DNA of 64,000 nt, taken from positions 372,001 to 436,000 of the forward strand of contig NZ_JANZKX010000002.1 in assembly GCF_027257975.1 (NCBI RefSeq), read 5' to 3'. Shown here piece by piece: positions 8,016 through 19,200 of the stretch. Origin of the DNA: Pelomonas sp. BJYL3. GTDB lineage: Bacteria; Pseudomonadota; Gammaproteobacteria; Burkholderiales; Burkholderiaceae_C. The notes under the pieces are model-generated. The model searched no databases. It had not been told where the DNA came from and saw only the letters and a list, made by a program, of their open reading frames with translations. A program made the translations under genes and the position numbers. The first letter of the stretch is position 1; each line of letters begins with the position of its first letter.

Positions 8016-11000
8016 ATGAACTCATTCCGGCAGAACTCTCTTGACGCTCGCCAGGCCGCCGCCCCGGCTCGGCCTCTGCAACCCTGGCAGGCGGGCTTCG
8101 CGCTGCGCAAGGGAGCGGTGGTGGTGGCGGCCGCACTGGCGCTGGGCACGCCCGGCCTGCAGCAGGCCCAGGCTGCCGAGCTGGTGCTGGCGGACGGCGT
8201 GGTCGTCAAGTTCGGGCCGGAAGGCCAGCTGCTGGTGCGCGACAAGCTCACCGTGACTTCCAGCGCCCTGCTGACCAGCCTGAAGGACGACACGCAGGCT
8301 GGCCAGACGCTGCCGACCCCGGGCACGGCGCAGGCCGGCGACTGGCTGGGCGTGCGCGTGGAGCGCTCGGGCACGGGCTCGGTGCTGTCCGGCCTCGCGA
8401 TCCGCCATGCCGGCCGGTCCTCGGCCGCGGCCCTGCTGCTGCGCGGCGGCAATCCGACGATCAACTACCTCCAGCTCAGCGACAACGTCCTGGGCCTGAT
8501 GCTGGTCGAAGGCGCGGCGCCGGTGCTGTCCGGCGCCAGCGTGATGCGCAACACCGTGGGCATCCGCGCCTCGGGTGCCGGGGCGGCCAGCGTGGCCAAC
8601 TCGATGTTCGCCGGGCAGAGCCAGTGGGCGATCGAGAACCTCTCGCCCGAACAGGTCCTGCAGGCCAGGAACAACTGGTGGGGCCATGCGAGCGGCCCCA
8701 GGGAGGCCACGGGCAATCCCGCCGGGCAGGGTGATGCAGTCACCGCTGGCGTCAGCTACGGCGGCTTCCTGTCGAGCCTGCCGCTGATCAATCCGCGGGT
8801 GAGCCTGGTGCAGGCGGCGCCCTACTTCACGACCAACACCGTGCAGTTGCTGCTGTCCTGCCAGAACGCCAGCGAGTACCGCGTGGCTGAAGGCGGGGCC
8901 TTCTCCGGCGTGAACTTCAAGCCCCTGGAGGGCGGGCGTGCCGAGATCCCGATGACGCTGTCCGAGGCGGCCGGCCGCAAGAGCATCAGCGTGCAGTTCC
9001 GCGACGCGAACGGCAACATGGCGGATGCCTCGCTGGCGGGCGATGTCATCGTCGACCGCACGCCGCCGCAGATCACGCTGCTCAATCCCGCCAATGCGGC
9101 GGTGATCGACCAGCCCATCCTCGTGCAGGCCACGGCGAGCGACGACTTCCGCATCGACCGCGTCCAGGTCTTCATCGACAACAACCCGGTGGCGACGCTG
9201 GCGAGCCCGCCCTACAACTGGCGCTGGGACAACAGCTCGGCCCCCGAGGGCGCCCACACGATCAAGGTGGTGGCCACCGACGGTGCCGGCCGTACCGCCG
9301 AGCAGGCCGCGACCGTGACGCTGAGCCGCACGCCGCCGCCGGCCGACGTCGAGGGCCCCGTGCTCAGCAATCTGCTGCTGGGCGGCAAGCCGCTGGTGGA
9401 CAACATGGTGGTCGACCGCAGCATGACGCTGACCCTCTCCGCCAGCGACCGCAGCGGCGTGGCGCAGACACTGCTGATCGTCGACGGCCAGATGGTGGGC
9501 TCGGCCAGCGGCGCCAATCCGGTCCTGCAGCTCAATATCGCGGACCTGAGCAACGGCCCGCACAACCTGCAGCTCCAGACCTCGGACTCTCTGGGCAACC
9601 GCAGCACCAAGAACGTCCTGATCAGCGTGGGGCATGCCGCGCCGGTAACGCCTGGCATCAGCAGCCCCGCAGCGGGCCTGGTGACCCGCAGCGCCGACCT
9701 GGCGGTCTCCGGCACAGCACCGGCCGGCAGCCGCGTGCAGCTGCTGCTGGACGGCCTGGCCGTCGGCGGTGCGCTGGTCGTGGGCAGCGATGGCCGCTTT
9801 GCCAGCACCGTGCGCCTGCAGCCCGGCAACAACCTGCTGCAGGCCCAGGCCAGCGACGCCTATGGCGACAGCCCGCTCAGCGCGGGCATCACCATCAAGC
9901 TGGACACCTCCGTGCCGTCCAGCCCCAGCAATCTGGTGGCCAATCCGCAGCCGGCCGGGCAGATCAAGCTCAGCTGGACCAAGTCCTTGGACGCCGGCCT
10001 CAAGGGCTACGAGGTCTACCGTTCGGCCTCGCCCTTCACCGACATCGGCCAGGCCACCAAGGTCCACAGCGGCGTGCTGGGCGCACCCGCGCTGGACGAC
10101 CTGCCGCCGAGCGATGGCACCTGGCACTACCGCGTCGTGGCGGTCAACCAGGCGGGCACACCCTCGCTGCCGTCCAACCTCATTTCCGCCCTTTCGGACA
10201 ACACCCCGCCGCGCCTCGTCAGCCTGAACTACCTGCCGCGCGGCAAGGTCGACGCCGCCACCGGCCGCGTGGGCCAGGGCCGGGTGGACGTCAAAGCGCA
10301 GTTCAGCGAAGCCCTGCAGAGCCTGCCCTACCTGGCCCTGGTGCCGGCGGGCGGTGCGCCGCTGGCCATCGAGCTGACGCGGGTCGACGAGCTCAACTAC
10401 AGCGGCAGCGTGTTCGTTGACGCCAATACACCTTCGGGCACCGCCACCACGCTGCTGTCCGCGCGCGACGGCGTGGGCAACCGCGGCACCACGGTCGAGT
10501 CGGGCGGCAGCCTGAAGATCGACACCGCGGGCCCGCAGCTCAACTCCCTGCAGCTCAACCCCGCCCAGCCCGTCCGCAACGAGGGCGGCAGCCCGGTGCA
10601 GGTGCAGCTGGGCTTCAGCAAGGCGCCGGCTGCGGTGCCGCAGCTGCGCTATCTGCTGTCCGGGCCGCTGCGCCAGTCGGTGCCCGTCACCGGCCTGGTC
10701 AAGGTCGACGCGACCACCTACCAGGCCAGCTTCAACCTGCCCTCGGACGCCGGTGCCGGCGCACCGGAGACCCTGAGCTTCAGCTTCCAGGCCAGCGACG
10801 AGCTGGACAACGTGTCCACGCGCGTCAATGCGCCCAACCGCTTCCAGGTCTACCAGGGCAGCCTGCCCGCGCCCAATGTGCCGCTGGGCTTCAGCGCCAA
10901 GGCCGCGCCGGGCGGCAAGGTGCAGCTGGCCTGGCAGGCCGTGGACGAGGCCACCGTCTACCAGCTCTACCGCCAGTCCCCGGACCAGGGCGCGCTGCAG

Positions 11001-14000
11001 CCCCTGGACCGCACGTCGGGCCAGTCCTTCGTGGATCAGACCAGCAAGGACGGCCTGCACCGCTATGCCGTGGCTGCCGTGCGCCAGGCCAATGGCCAGG
11101 AGTCGGTCTCGGCGCAGTCCAATGTGCTGGACGTGCTGGCCAGCGCCAACGCGCCCGGCGCGCCGCAGAACCTCGGCCTCAAGCTGACCGGCCAGGGCAT
11201 CTACGCCAGCTGGCAGGCACCGCTGGCCAGCACGGTGGACTACTACCAGCTCTACCGCTCGACAGGCACCACCATCACCAGTGTTGCCGGCCTCAAGCCG
11301 ATCAAGACCCGGGTCAAGTCCACCCAGACCTACGACCCCAACCCTTCGCCCACCGAGGCCGCCTATGTGGTGACGGCGGTGGACGCGGCGGGCAACGAGT
11401 CCGTCGTCTCCAACTCCGCCTACCTCAATGCCAGCCTGCTGCCGGTGCGCAGCCTGCGCGTGGAGCAGCTGGGCAGCCAGCTGCCGCGCCTGAGCTGGTC
11501 TGCGCCCAATGGCAGCGTGGCCGGCTATCTGGTCTACCTGGGCAACGAGGACAAGAAGTTCAAGCTCACGCCCAGCCCCATCAACAGCCTGAGCCTGGTC
11601 GACACCGCCTTCACCGCGGGCGAGCGCCAGTACCAGGTCGCGACCGTGGACAGCAGTGCCGTGGAGCTGCCGCGCAGCGTGACCCTGCCTGACGTCAACC
11701 TGATGCTCACCGGCGGCCTGCCGCTCAAGCGCGGCGTGATGAACCGGGTGCAGGCCCAGGTGTTCAGCGCCTCGCCGCTGAACAATGCCCGCGTGGTGCT
11801 GCGCCTGCCCATCAACAAGGACGGCACGGAGTTCAAGGAGCACCGCTCCGAACCCTTCGACCTGCCGGCCGGGCAGACGCGCCTGGTGCCGGTGGTCGCG
11901 GGCGGCTACGCGGACATGCCGGGCACGGTGCCCGCGCAGCTGGGTGTGGAGGTCGCGGCCCAGGAGGACGAGCTGGTCAAGGTCAGCCGTGATCAGACCC
12001 TCAGCGTCATCGACGGTGCCCTGACCGTGGGCATGGCCACGGAAGAATTCGTGCGCGGCGGCGAGGGCAAGATCAAGCTGGAGTTCGAGAACACCTCGGA
12101 CGTCGAGGTGGAGCTGCTGACCGCCACCGCGGGCGGCAATGCGCCGTCCAGCGAGCTGCGGTTCAAGATCATTGACGCCGACGGCAATGTGCTGGCCACC
12201 CAGCCCTACAAGCAGTCCCTGGGTGCCAATGTGATCACCCTGCCCAACGGGCAGACGGTGGCGCGCATTGCCGCGGGCAGCCGCTACACCTCGGACGTCT
12301 TCAAGCTCAATGTGCCGGCCTCAAGCCCCAACAGCATCCGCGTGGTGCTGGAGGTGGACAAGCTGCGCTATCACACGGGCCGTGAGGACGCCGTCGAGAT
12401 CGCGTCCCAGGGTGCCGAGCGCCGCGTCTCGCTGATGGACACCGCCTACACCGGCGAGGTGAGCGCGGTCACGCCGCTGAGCTCCTTCGGTGAGCAGGAC
12501 GTGCTGATCAGCGGCCGCGCGCTGGCCCGGGACGGCAGTTCGCCCATGGCCAACTCGCGCCTCAAGCTGATCCTCAACCAGCAGGGCTTCGAGCGCAGCT
12601 TCAGCGTGCTGACGGACGCCGCCGGCAACTTCAGCTACACCTTCAAGCCCACGGCCACGGATTCGGGGGTCTACAAGGTCAGCGCCGTCCACCCGGACAT
12701 CACCGACCGGCCGGAGCAGAAGAGCTTCACCATCCAGCGCGTGAGCTTCGGCCCCACGCCCTTCCGGCTGGACGTGGCGAAGAACTACCCCTTCACCCTC
12801 CCCTTCACCGTGAAGGCCGGCCCCGGCACCTCCGCCAGCAATGTCAGGCTGGTGCTGAACCCGGCGGACCAGCCCACGGGCAGCATCCCCGCGGGCATCC
12901 AGGTGGAGCTGCCGCCGGCCATCAACGTCGGCGAGAAGCAGACGCTCAACCTGCCGGTGCGCTTCAAGGCCGCGCCCGAGGCGCAGCCCAGCGGCAGCCT
13001 GATCTTCCAGGCCTACAGCGACGAGCGCCCCGGCGCGCCCATCGGCGTGCTGACGGTGAACTACACCCTCAGCGAGGCCAGGCCCTACCTCAGCCCCTCG
13101 CCCGCCTATGTGGAGACGGGCCTGGGCCAGGGCGAGACGCAGATCGAGTCCCTGGTGCTCAAGAACGGCGGCCTGGAGACGGCGCAGCAGCTCAAGTTCA
13201 GCCTGAGCAAGGCCGATGGCGTGACCCCGGCCCCGAGCTGGATCAGCATCGTCAGCAGCGTTGACGGCGACCTGCCCGTGGGTGAGTCGCGCACGGTGGA
13301 CCTGCGCGTCGCGCCGCCCGCCGGCACACCGGAGGACGTCTACGAGTTCAGGCTCAACTACCAGGGCGACAACCTGCCCAAGCAGTCCGTCAATGTGTAC
13401 GTGAGCCTGACGCAGAGCGGCAAGGGTCAGGTCTTGTTCAAGGCCTCCGATCTCTTCACGGCCACCACGGGCAAGGACGGCAAGCTGATCGCCGGCCTGG
13501 CCGGCGCCACGGTGACGCTGCAGAACGAGGACGTGGTCACCGTCACACGCGACCTGAACACGGACGCGCTGGGCGAGGCCCTGTTCACCGACCTGCCCGC
13601 CGGCCGCTACAAGTTCCGCGCCCGCGCGCCCAACCACCAGGAGGTCGCCGGCCGCCTGGTGCTCAAGCCCGGCCTGACGCTCAACCAGCCCGTCTTCCTG
13701 AACTACAACCTGGTGACGGTGGAATGGAGCGTGCGCGAGATCACCATCCAGGACCGCTACGAGATCACGCTGAACACGACGTTTGAGACGGATGTGCAGG
13801 CGGCGGTGCTCGTGCTGCAGCCCGCGAGCATCAATCTGCCCAAGATGGGACCGGGGGAGGTGTTCTACGGCGAACTGACCCTCACCAACCACGGGCTCAT
13901 TCGCGCGGACAAGCTGCGCCAGACGCTGCCCAGGACCGATGCGTTCTTCCGGTACGAGTTCCTGACGGAGCTGCCTTCATCGCTGGCTCCTAAGCAGCGA

Positions 14001-14357
14001 ATCACCATCCCCTATCGCGTGGTGGCGCTGCAATCGCTGGAGTCAGCCACGGCCAGCGGTGCTGCCAATGGGGGCGGCTGCCACAGCTACAGCAATGGAA
14101 CCGATCTGGAATTCGAATTCCTGTGCAAGAACGGCGTCCTCTCACTTGGAAAGGCAATGGCGGGCTGGTTCAGCAGCAGCAGCAGCACTTGCCCGGCCAA
14201 CGTCGGCGGCGGTACCAGCGGCGGTAGCGGCAGTGTCAGTGGCACGGCAGGCTATGTCACCAGCGGCAGCACTGGCGCTGTTCCGCCGGGGACGAAGATG
14301 AAATTGAAGGGGATGAAGTGCGTGGGTATTGCGCGAGGGGGCGGTTGCGAAAAATGA
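8016..14357 (+). CDS. Giant secreted beta-helix / FN3 / CnaB-like protein
   Basis: This 2113-residue protein has an N-terminal hydrophobic segment with cleavage expected after QAQA (about residue 53). Residues about 70-255 form a right-handed beta-helix with the hallmark NNWWG motif. Ig-like modules follow (WRWDNSSAPEGAHTIKVVATDG), then several fibronectin-III-like repeats (IKLSWTKSLDAGLKGYEVYRS and related) between about 630 and 1220. Further beta modules include two CnaB/carboxypeptidase-regulatory-like segments near 1500 and 1830. The tail is Ser/Gly-rich with several cysteines. No clear Shine-Dalgarno precedes ATG 8016. The stop overlaps the start of the first RHS gene (ATGA), so it is probably co-translated with the RHS proteins and may present or tether them. 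That role is inference. Confidence 0.8.
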   Translation: MNSFRQNSLDARQAAAPARPLQPWQAGFALRKGAVVVAAALALGTPGLQQAQAAELVLADGVVVKFGPEGQLLVRDKLTVTSSALLTSLKDDTQAGQTLPTPGTAQAGDWLGVRVERSGTGSVLSGLAIRHAGRSSAAALLLRGGNPTINYLQLSDNVLGLMLVEGAAPVLSGASVMRNTVGIRASGAGAASVANSMFAGQSQWAIENLSPEQVLQARNNWWGHASGPREATGNPAGQGDAVTAGVSYGGFLSSLPLINPRVSLVQAAPYFTTNTVQLLLSCQNASEYRVAEGGAFSGVNFKPLEGGRAEIPMTLSEAAGRKSISVQFRDANGNMADASLAGDVIVDRTPPQITLLNPANAAVIDQPILVQATASDDFRIDRVQVFIDNNPVATLASPPYNWRWDNSSAPEGAHTIKVVATDGAGRTAEQAATVTLSRTPPPADVEGPVLSNLLLGGKPLVDNMVVDRSMTLTLSASDRSGVAQTLLIVDGQMVGSASGANPVLQLNIADLSNGPHNLQLQTSDSLGNRSTKNVLISVGHAAPVTPGISSPAAGLVTRSADLAVSGTAPAGSRVQLLLDGLAVGGALVVGSDGRFASTVRLQPGNNLLQAQASDAYGDSPLSAGITIKLDTSVPSSPSNLVANPQPAGQIKLSWTKSLDAGLKGYEVYRSASPFTDIGQATKVHSGVLGAPALDDLPPSDGTWHYRVVAVNQAGTPSLPSNLISALSDNTPPRLVSLNYLPRGKVDAATGRVGQGRVDVKAQFSEALQSLPYLALVPAGGAPLAIELTRVDELNYSGSVFVDANTPSGTATTLLSARDGVGNRGTTVESGGSLKIDTAGPQLNSLQLNPAQPVRNEGGSPVQVQLGFSKAPAAVPQLRYLLSGPLRQSVPVTGLVKVDATTYQASFNLPSDAGAGAPETLSFSFQASDELDNVSTRVNAPNRFQVYQGSLPAPNVPLGFSAKAAPGGKVQLAWQAVDEATVYQLYRQSPDQGALQPLDRTSGQSFVDQTSKDGLHRYAVAAVRQANGQESVSAQSNVLDVLASANAPGAPQNLGLKLTGQGIYASWQAPLASTVDYYQLYRSTGTTITSVAGLKPIKTRVKSTQTYDPNPSPTEAAYVVTAVDAAGNESVVSNSAYLNASLLPVRSLRVEQLGSQLPRLSWSAPNGSVAGYLVYLGNEDKKFKLTPSPINSLSLVDTAFTAGERQYQVATVDSSAVELPRSVTLPDVNLMLTGGLPLKRGVMNRVQAQVFSASPLNNARVVLRLPINKDGTEFKEHRSEPFDLPAGQTRLVPVVAGGYADMPGTVPAQLGVEVAAQEDELVKVSRDQTLSVIDGALTVGMATEEFVRGGEGKIKLEFENTSDVEVELLTATAGGNAPSSELRFKIIDADGNVLATQPYKQSLGANVITLPNGQTVARIAAGSRYTSDVFKLNVPASSPNSIRVVLEVDKLRYHTGREDAVEIASQGAERRVSLMDTAYTGEVSAVTPLSSFGEQDVLISGRALARDGSSPMANSRLKLILNQQGFERSFSVLTDAAGNFSYTFKPTATDSGVYKVSAVHPDITDRPEQKSFTIQRVSFGPTPFRLDVAKNYPFTLPFTVKAGPGTSASNVRLVLNPADQPTGSIPAGIQVELPPAINVGEKQTLNLPVRFKAAPEAQPSGSLIFQAYSDERPGAPIGVLTVNYTLSEARPYLSPSPAYVETGLGQGETQIESLVLKNGGLETAQQLKFSLSKADGVTPAPSWISIVSSVDGDLPVGESRTVDLRVAPPAGTPEDVYEFRLNYQGDNLPKQSVNVYVSLTQSGKGQVLFKASDLFTATTGKDGKLIAGLAGATVTLQNEDVVTVTRDLNTDALGEALFTDLPAGRYKFRARAPNHQEVAGRLVLKPGLTLNQPVFLNYNLVTVEWSVREITIQDRYEITLNTTFETDVQAAVLVLQPASINLPKMGPGEVFYGELTLTNHGLIRADKLRQTLPRTDAFFRYEFLTELPSSLAPKQRITIPYRVVALQSLESATASGAANGGGCHSYSNGTDLEFEFLCKNGVLSLGKAMAGWFSSSSSTCPANVGGGTSGGSGSVSGTAGYVTSGSTGAVPPGTKMKLKGMKCVGIARGGGCEK
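13424..13436 (+). repeat. Dispersed 13-mer GGGTCAGGTCTTG, copy 2
   Basis: Exact copy inside the giant protein gene, read as Gly-Gln-Val-Leu. Confidence 0.7.
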
Positions 14358-16264
14358 GTCATCGATTTGTACTTCAAGCAATGTTGCTGCTCGCGGGTTT
14401 GGCTTCTTTGCCAGGCCTGGTCACAGCACAGTCGAATCTCGGGTTGAACGTCAGCACGCCGAATGGCTACGCCACTTTGCGCCGGGACGACTTGGTGGTC
14501 ATGACCACCACTGGGCCTGTGCGGTGGTCGCGGACCTGGGATGGCCAGGAATGGAAGTTCAACCCCCATTGGGAGAGCCTGTCCCAAAGCTGGAAGAACC
14601 TCACGGGGTCGCAGACGTCAGACACCACGCCGCCTGTGGCGGGTGGCAGTGGTACTGCCGGCGGTGCTTCGGGCGGTGCTTCCGGCGGGAGCGCTGTTAC
14701 GAGCAGTGGAGACCCCAGCAGCAAGTGCTGGGTGTGGGTGGACGAGGACTGGCAACCGACACCAGGCACCGTGCTGGTCGGCGGGGCCCCGGCCAATGCG
14801 CCCATGCTGCCCGAGCGCACCCAGCCCTTCAATCGCATCATTGGCCAGGCCACGGAGGAGGCCAAGGTCGATTACCCGCCACCGGTGCGGGTGAACATCG
14901 ACTACGCCAACTACTGCATGGGAAGTCAGTGGTCGTCAGGCATGCCCCGTGCTGTCGATCTGGAAGGCGTGCGGCGGGTCAATGAGTTGTATCTTGGTGA
15001 AGGCGGCCGATACAGCTTCGACAACCGCACCGTCCTTGAGAAGCGCCCGGTGCGTCAACTGCCGTCGCGCAGCAGCGACGAGCTGGATACCGCGCTGGCC
15101 GGTGGTGTCTACCCGACGACTACCGAGGACAACGCAAAGGGCTATCACTGGCAGGACCGCGCCGGTGACTGGGTGGACTACAACACCCAGGGGCAGATCG
15201 TGGCCATTGGTGACCGTAACAACAACACCCTCTGGCTGCTGCGCGACCAGACCGGCCAATTGCGCGCGGTGGTGGACGCGAATGGCCATGTTGTCTTCAC
15301 CATCCACTACGACAAGGGCTTGGTCAGTGAGGTGCGGGACTACCCCGTGCCAGGCCTGGCTCGGGATCTTCCACCCCGCAAAGTGCAGTACCGCTATGAC
15401 AGTAGCAACCGGCTGACCGAGGTGGTCGACGCGCGCGGCAATGTGCTCGGCTATGGCTATGACTCGAACAACCGCCTTGCCAGCTTGAAGGACCAGGAAG
15501 GCCGCGTGGAGCGGGTCGAATACCTGGGAGAAACGGTGGCCAAGCACATCGCAGCCGACGGCGCCGAAACTGCCTACGAGTTCGATTACGACGATGTCCA
15601 CAAGCTCTTTACCAGCAAGATCGTCGCACCTGAGACCAGCGCAGGGCGGACGGTGGAGTACTTGACGCACAACCGCGTAGGCAAGCTGGTGCGCATGGAA
15701 GTCAACGGCCGTCTGGAGCTGGAGGTGCGCTCCGACCTCGGCACGCGGACCGAGTTCACCCGCAACGCTCGCGGCTTTGTCACCGCGGTGAGCCGCAATG
15801 AGTTCGAGCAACCGGTCCGCATCGAGAAACCTGACGGGTCCGTGCAGCTTCACAAGTACTCGCCCGTCCACCTGCAGCGGCTGGAGTCCACCGATGAGCT
15901 GGGGGTGCGCACCGTGCTCGGCTACGACGCCAAGGGCAATCTGCTCAAGGTGACTGAGGCGGCCGGCCTGCCCGAGGAGCGGGTGACAGAGCTTGAACGG
16001 GACGCGCTGGGCCAGTTGCGACGGATCACACGCAAAGGGCGCACCGAGTTCAACGGTGTCGTCACGCCCGATGCCTCGACGTCGGTGGAGTACGACAGTC
16101 TCGGGCAAATCCGCAAGACCATCGACCCCGAAGGCGGTGAGCGCCTCTATGTCTACAACCGCGCCGGCCACCTGATCCAGTTCACCGATCCCCGCGGCCA
16201 AGTGACCCGTTACGAAGTGGATGCCCACGGCAACCTGCTGAAGGCCGTGAGCCCCACACCATGA
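14354..16264 (+). CDS. Secreted RHS-repeat protein, N-terminal half of a split RHS system
   Basis: This 636-residue protein has a clear Sec signal peptide (MSHRFVLQAMLLLAGLASLP, cleavage near VTA-Q). An N-terminal region holds VRWSRTWDGQEWKF, a Gly/Ser linker and KCWVWVDEDW. From about residue 250 there are YD/RHS repeats (YRYDSSNRLTEVVDARGN, YGYDSNNRLASLKDQEGR). It stops at ...GNLLKAVSPTP without an RHS core or toxin. Both ends overlap neighbouring genes by ATGA, implying coupled translation. RHS shells are normally one polypeptide, so this is either half of a two-part shell or a companion protein. The Sec signal and the absence of PAAR/VgrG features argue against type VI delivery. Confidence 0.8.
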   Translation: MSHRFVLQAMLLLAGLASLPGLVTAQSNLGLNVSTPNGYATLRRDDLVVMTTTGPVRWSRTWDGQEWKFNPHWESLSQSWKNLTGSQTSDTTPPVAGGSGTAGGASGGASGGSAVTSSGDPSSKCWVWVDEDWQPTPGTVLVGGAPANAPMLPERTQPFNRIIGQATEEAKVDYPPPVRVNIDYANYCMGSQWSSGMPRAVDLEGVRRVNELYLGEGGRYSFDNRTVLEKRPVRQLPSRSSDELDTALAGGVYPTTTEDNAKGYHWQDRAGDWVDYNTQGQIVAIGDRNNNTLWLLRDQTGQLRAVVDANGHVVFTIHYDKGLVSEVRDYPVPGLARDLPPRKVQYRYDSSNRLTEVVDARGNVLGYGYDSNNRLASLKDQEGRVERVEYLGETVAKHIAADGAETAYEFDYDDVHKLFTSKIVAPETSAGRTVEYLTHNRVGKLVRMEVNGRLELEVRSDLGTRTEFTRNARGFVTAVSRNEFEQPVRIEKPDGSVQLHKYSPVHLQRLESTDELGVRTVLGYDAKGNLLKVTEAAGLPEERVTELERDALGQLRRITRKGRTEFNGVVTPDASTSVEYDSLGQIRKTIDPEGGERLYVYNRAGHLIQFTDPRGQVTRYEVDAHGNLLKAVSPTP

Positions 16265-19200
16265 GTGTTTCCATGCGAGTTGCAAGTCAATTGAAGCAGG
16301 CCCTGCTGAGCCTGTGCATGCTGGGCGCGTCCCTGCTGTGGGCCCCTGTGGCCCAGGCCCAGGCCCCCAAGATCAGTCTGAGCGTGGCCAAGACGACGGC
16401 CTATGTGGGCGAAGACCTGGTGTTCACGCTGCGTTTCGCGGCGCGTGAGCGCTACGAGCTGGACTACCACGTGAGCTTCATTCCCGGCGCCCGGTGCGTG
16501 TCGGGCGGCGCCACCCAATACGTGGCCGGCGAGGTCATCCACAGCCTGGCCTGCAGCTTCAGCAAGCCAGGGCCGCGGGCGGTGCAGGGCATCGGTGGCT
16601 TCCTGAATGTTGCGGCCGGTGGCAGTGTGGATGCCAACGGCAACATCCGCTTCGGCGACTGGGTGCCGGGCTCGCTGAGTGACCCGCTGGACATCGTCAT
16701 CCTGCCGCAGATCAAGCCAGTGCTGACGCTGGAGCGCCTGGATGAAAAGGTGCAGGCCGGGCAGCCGGTGCGGCTGCGCGCGCGGCTGAGCGGCGTGGAC
16801 CCGGCGGTGCCGGTGATGGGCAAGGTCAGCTTCGGGGCCTCGCAGGACTACGCGCTGGACGCAGCAGGCGAGGCGGTAGGCGAACTGCCTGGGCGCTACA
16901 TGGGCGCGAGCGAGGTGGTGGCACGGCTGAACGTGGCCAGCCCGGCCTACGAGAAGGTGCAGTCTGCGCCGCTGAGCCTGGTGGTGGAGAAGTCTGGCAG
17001 CACGACCCTGCTCAACGCCAAGGCCACGACGTTGCATGGCAAGGACTTGTTGGTGCTCAGCGGCCAGGTCAAGGGCTTCTCGCCTGGCGGGCGGGTGACG
17101 CTCAGCGCGGGCGCCCGGGTGCTCGACAGCGTGCCGCTGGACAGCAACGGGCTCTTCTCCTACAGCACGCGACTGGCAGTGGGCAGCTACAGCGTGGTGG
17201 CCCAGTTTCCCGGCGACATCAACAACGAGGCCAGCAGCTCCGCACCTGTAGCTGTGAGCGTGGACAACGCGACGCCGGCCAGCCTGGGTTTGAGCAGCAC
17301 GCTCAAGGAGTTGCCGGCCGGGGCGCGCACCGTGCTGGTGGCCAGCGTCGGTGGGAACAAGCCCAGCGGCACGGTGTCGTTCTACGAGGGGACGACACTG
17401 CTGGGCACGGCGCCTGTCGTCGAAGGCATGGCCACGCTGATCGTCAGCTTTGGCACGCCGGGCGCCCACCTGGTGCGCGCCGAGTACAGCGGCGACGCCA
17501 ACAACATCGGGCTCGTCAGCGCCGGCACGGTGGACTTCAACGTCAGCACGGCACCGGCACCCGGCAGCAGCAGTGCTGAACGCAGCTACCGCTATGACCG
17601 TGTAGGCAACGTCGTTGGCAGTGCCGACCGCCGCGGTAATGGCATGCAGGCGATCTACGATGCTCGGGATCGGTTGTCTTTGGTGGTCAATCCGGTGGGA
17701 GGCATCTCCCGCAATCGATACAACGGCCTGGGCCAGCCGATCAGCACCACCGATGCGGACGGTGTGTCCGAGACCAACGAGTTCGACAACTTCCAGCGCC
17801 TGACGCGCCAGGTGGACGGCCGTGGCAACGTGACCGAGCTCCGCTACGAGTTGAGCAACGGTCAGCCTGGCTCCATGGGTGCACCGACCGAGACCCGCTA
17901 CCCGACCTACACCCAGCGACAGCGGCTGGACGCCCTGGAACGCCCCACGGCGGACACCCTGCTCAATCCCACGCCTTTGGGCGAAGAGGGCCTGGTCAGC
18001 TACAGCACCTACGACTTGCGCGGCCGGCTAAAGACCAGCACGGACGCCAACGGCAAGACGACCAGCTACAGCTACGACGCTCTGGGGCGACTGACCGAGC
18101 TGATGGACAGCCTGGGCAACAAGACCATCAGCCGTTACAGCGCCTGGGGCGATCTGCTGGCGCTGACCGACCCGAATGGCCGGACCAATGCCTTCGAGTA
18201 CGACCGCCTGGGCCGCGTGACCAAGGAAACGCTGCCGATGGGGCAGTCCGTGCAGTACCGCTATGACGCCGCCGGCAACACCACCGGGCGCACGGATCCC
18301 AAGGGCGTGGAGAGCGAGTACCGCTATGACGCGCGCAGCCGCGTCGTGGAGGTGCAGCATTTCGACAGTGCGCACGCGCTGAAGCGCAAGATCACGCTCG
18401 ACTGGGACGCCGAGGACAACCTGGTCGCCTGGACGGACACGGACCTCACCCGTCCGGCGGGGCAGCAGGAAAGCAGGGGGTCGGCGGTCTATGACGAGGA
18501 CAACCGCAAGCTCAGCGAGACCCTGCAGGTCCCCAACCCGGCCGGCGGTAGCTACGCGCTGAGCTACAGCTACCGCTACAGCCCCGAGGGCCGGAAGACG
18601 CGCCTGAACTGGCCTGACGGCAGCGTCGTCGAGTACGCCTACGCGGCCCACGGCGAGCTCGAACGCGTGGGCGTGCCGGGCGAAGGCAGCCTGAGCGTGA
18701 CCGAGTTCCAGTGGACGGCGCCGACCAAGGTCACGCTGCCCGGCGGCGGCAGCCACGAGAGCCGGTATGACGGCCTGCTCAACCTTCTCGGTCAGACGGT
18801 CAAGACGCCCACGCAGCAGACGGTGCTGGAAACGGCCTACACCTACGGCAAGCTGCAGGAGCTCAAGACCCGCCAGCGGACCGACATCGCCGAAGGCGCC
18901 AGCAGCACCGACGACCTGACCCTGAGCTACGACGACGAGGCCCGCCTGGTGCAGGCCGAGCGCAGCGGGGCCTACGGCAACGAAGTCGAGCGCTTCACCC
19001 TGGACGGCGCCGGCAATCGCGTTGGCCACAGCCGGGTCAGCGGCGCCTGGACCTATGACGGCAACAACCGCCTGCTGAGCCGTGGTACTGGCGCTTCGGC
19101 CACCACCTACGCCTACGATGAGGCGGGCAACCAGGTGCGCAAGACCGAGCCGGGCGGCAAGGTGACCGAGTACCGCTACGACGTACTCAACCGCCTCACC

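Noticed and set aside
8022-11843. Open frame of more than 1200 codons antisense to the 2113-residue protein
   Set aside because: It has low-complexity composition and no motifs, while the + strand frame shows beta-helix and FN3 modules throughout.
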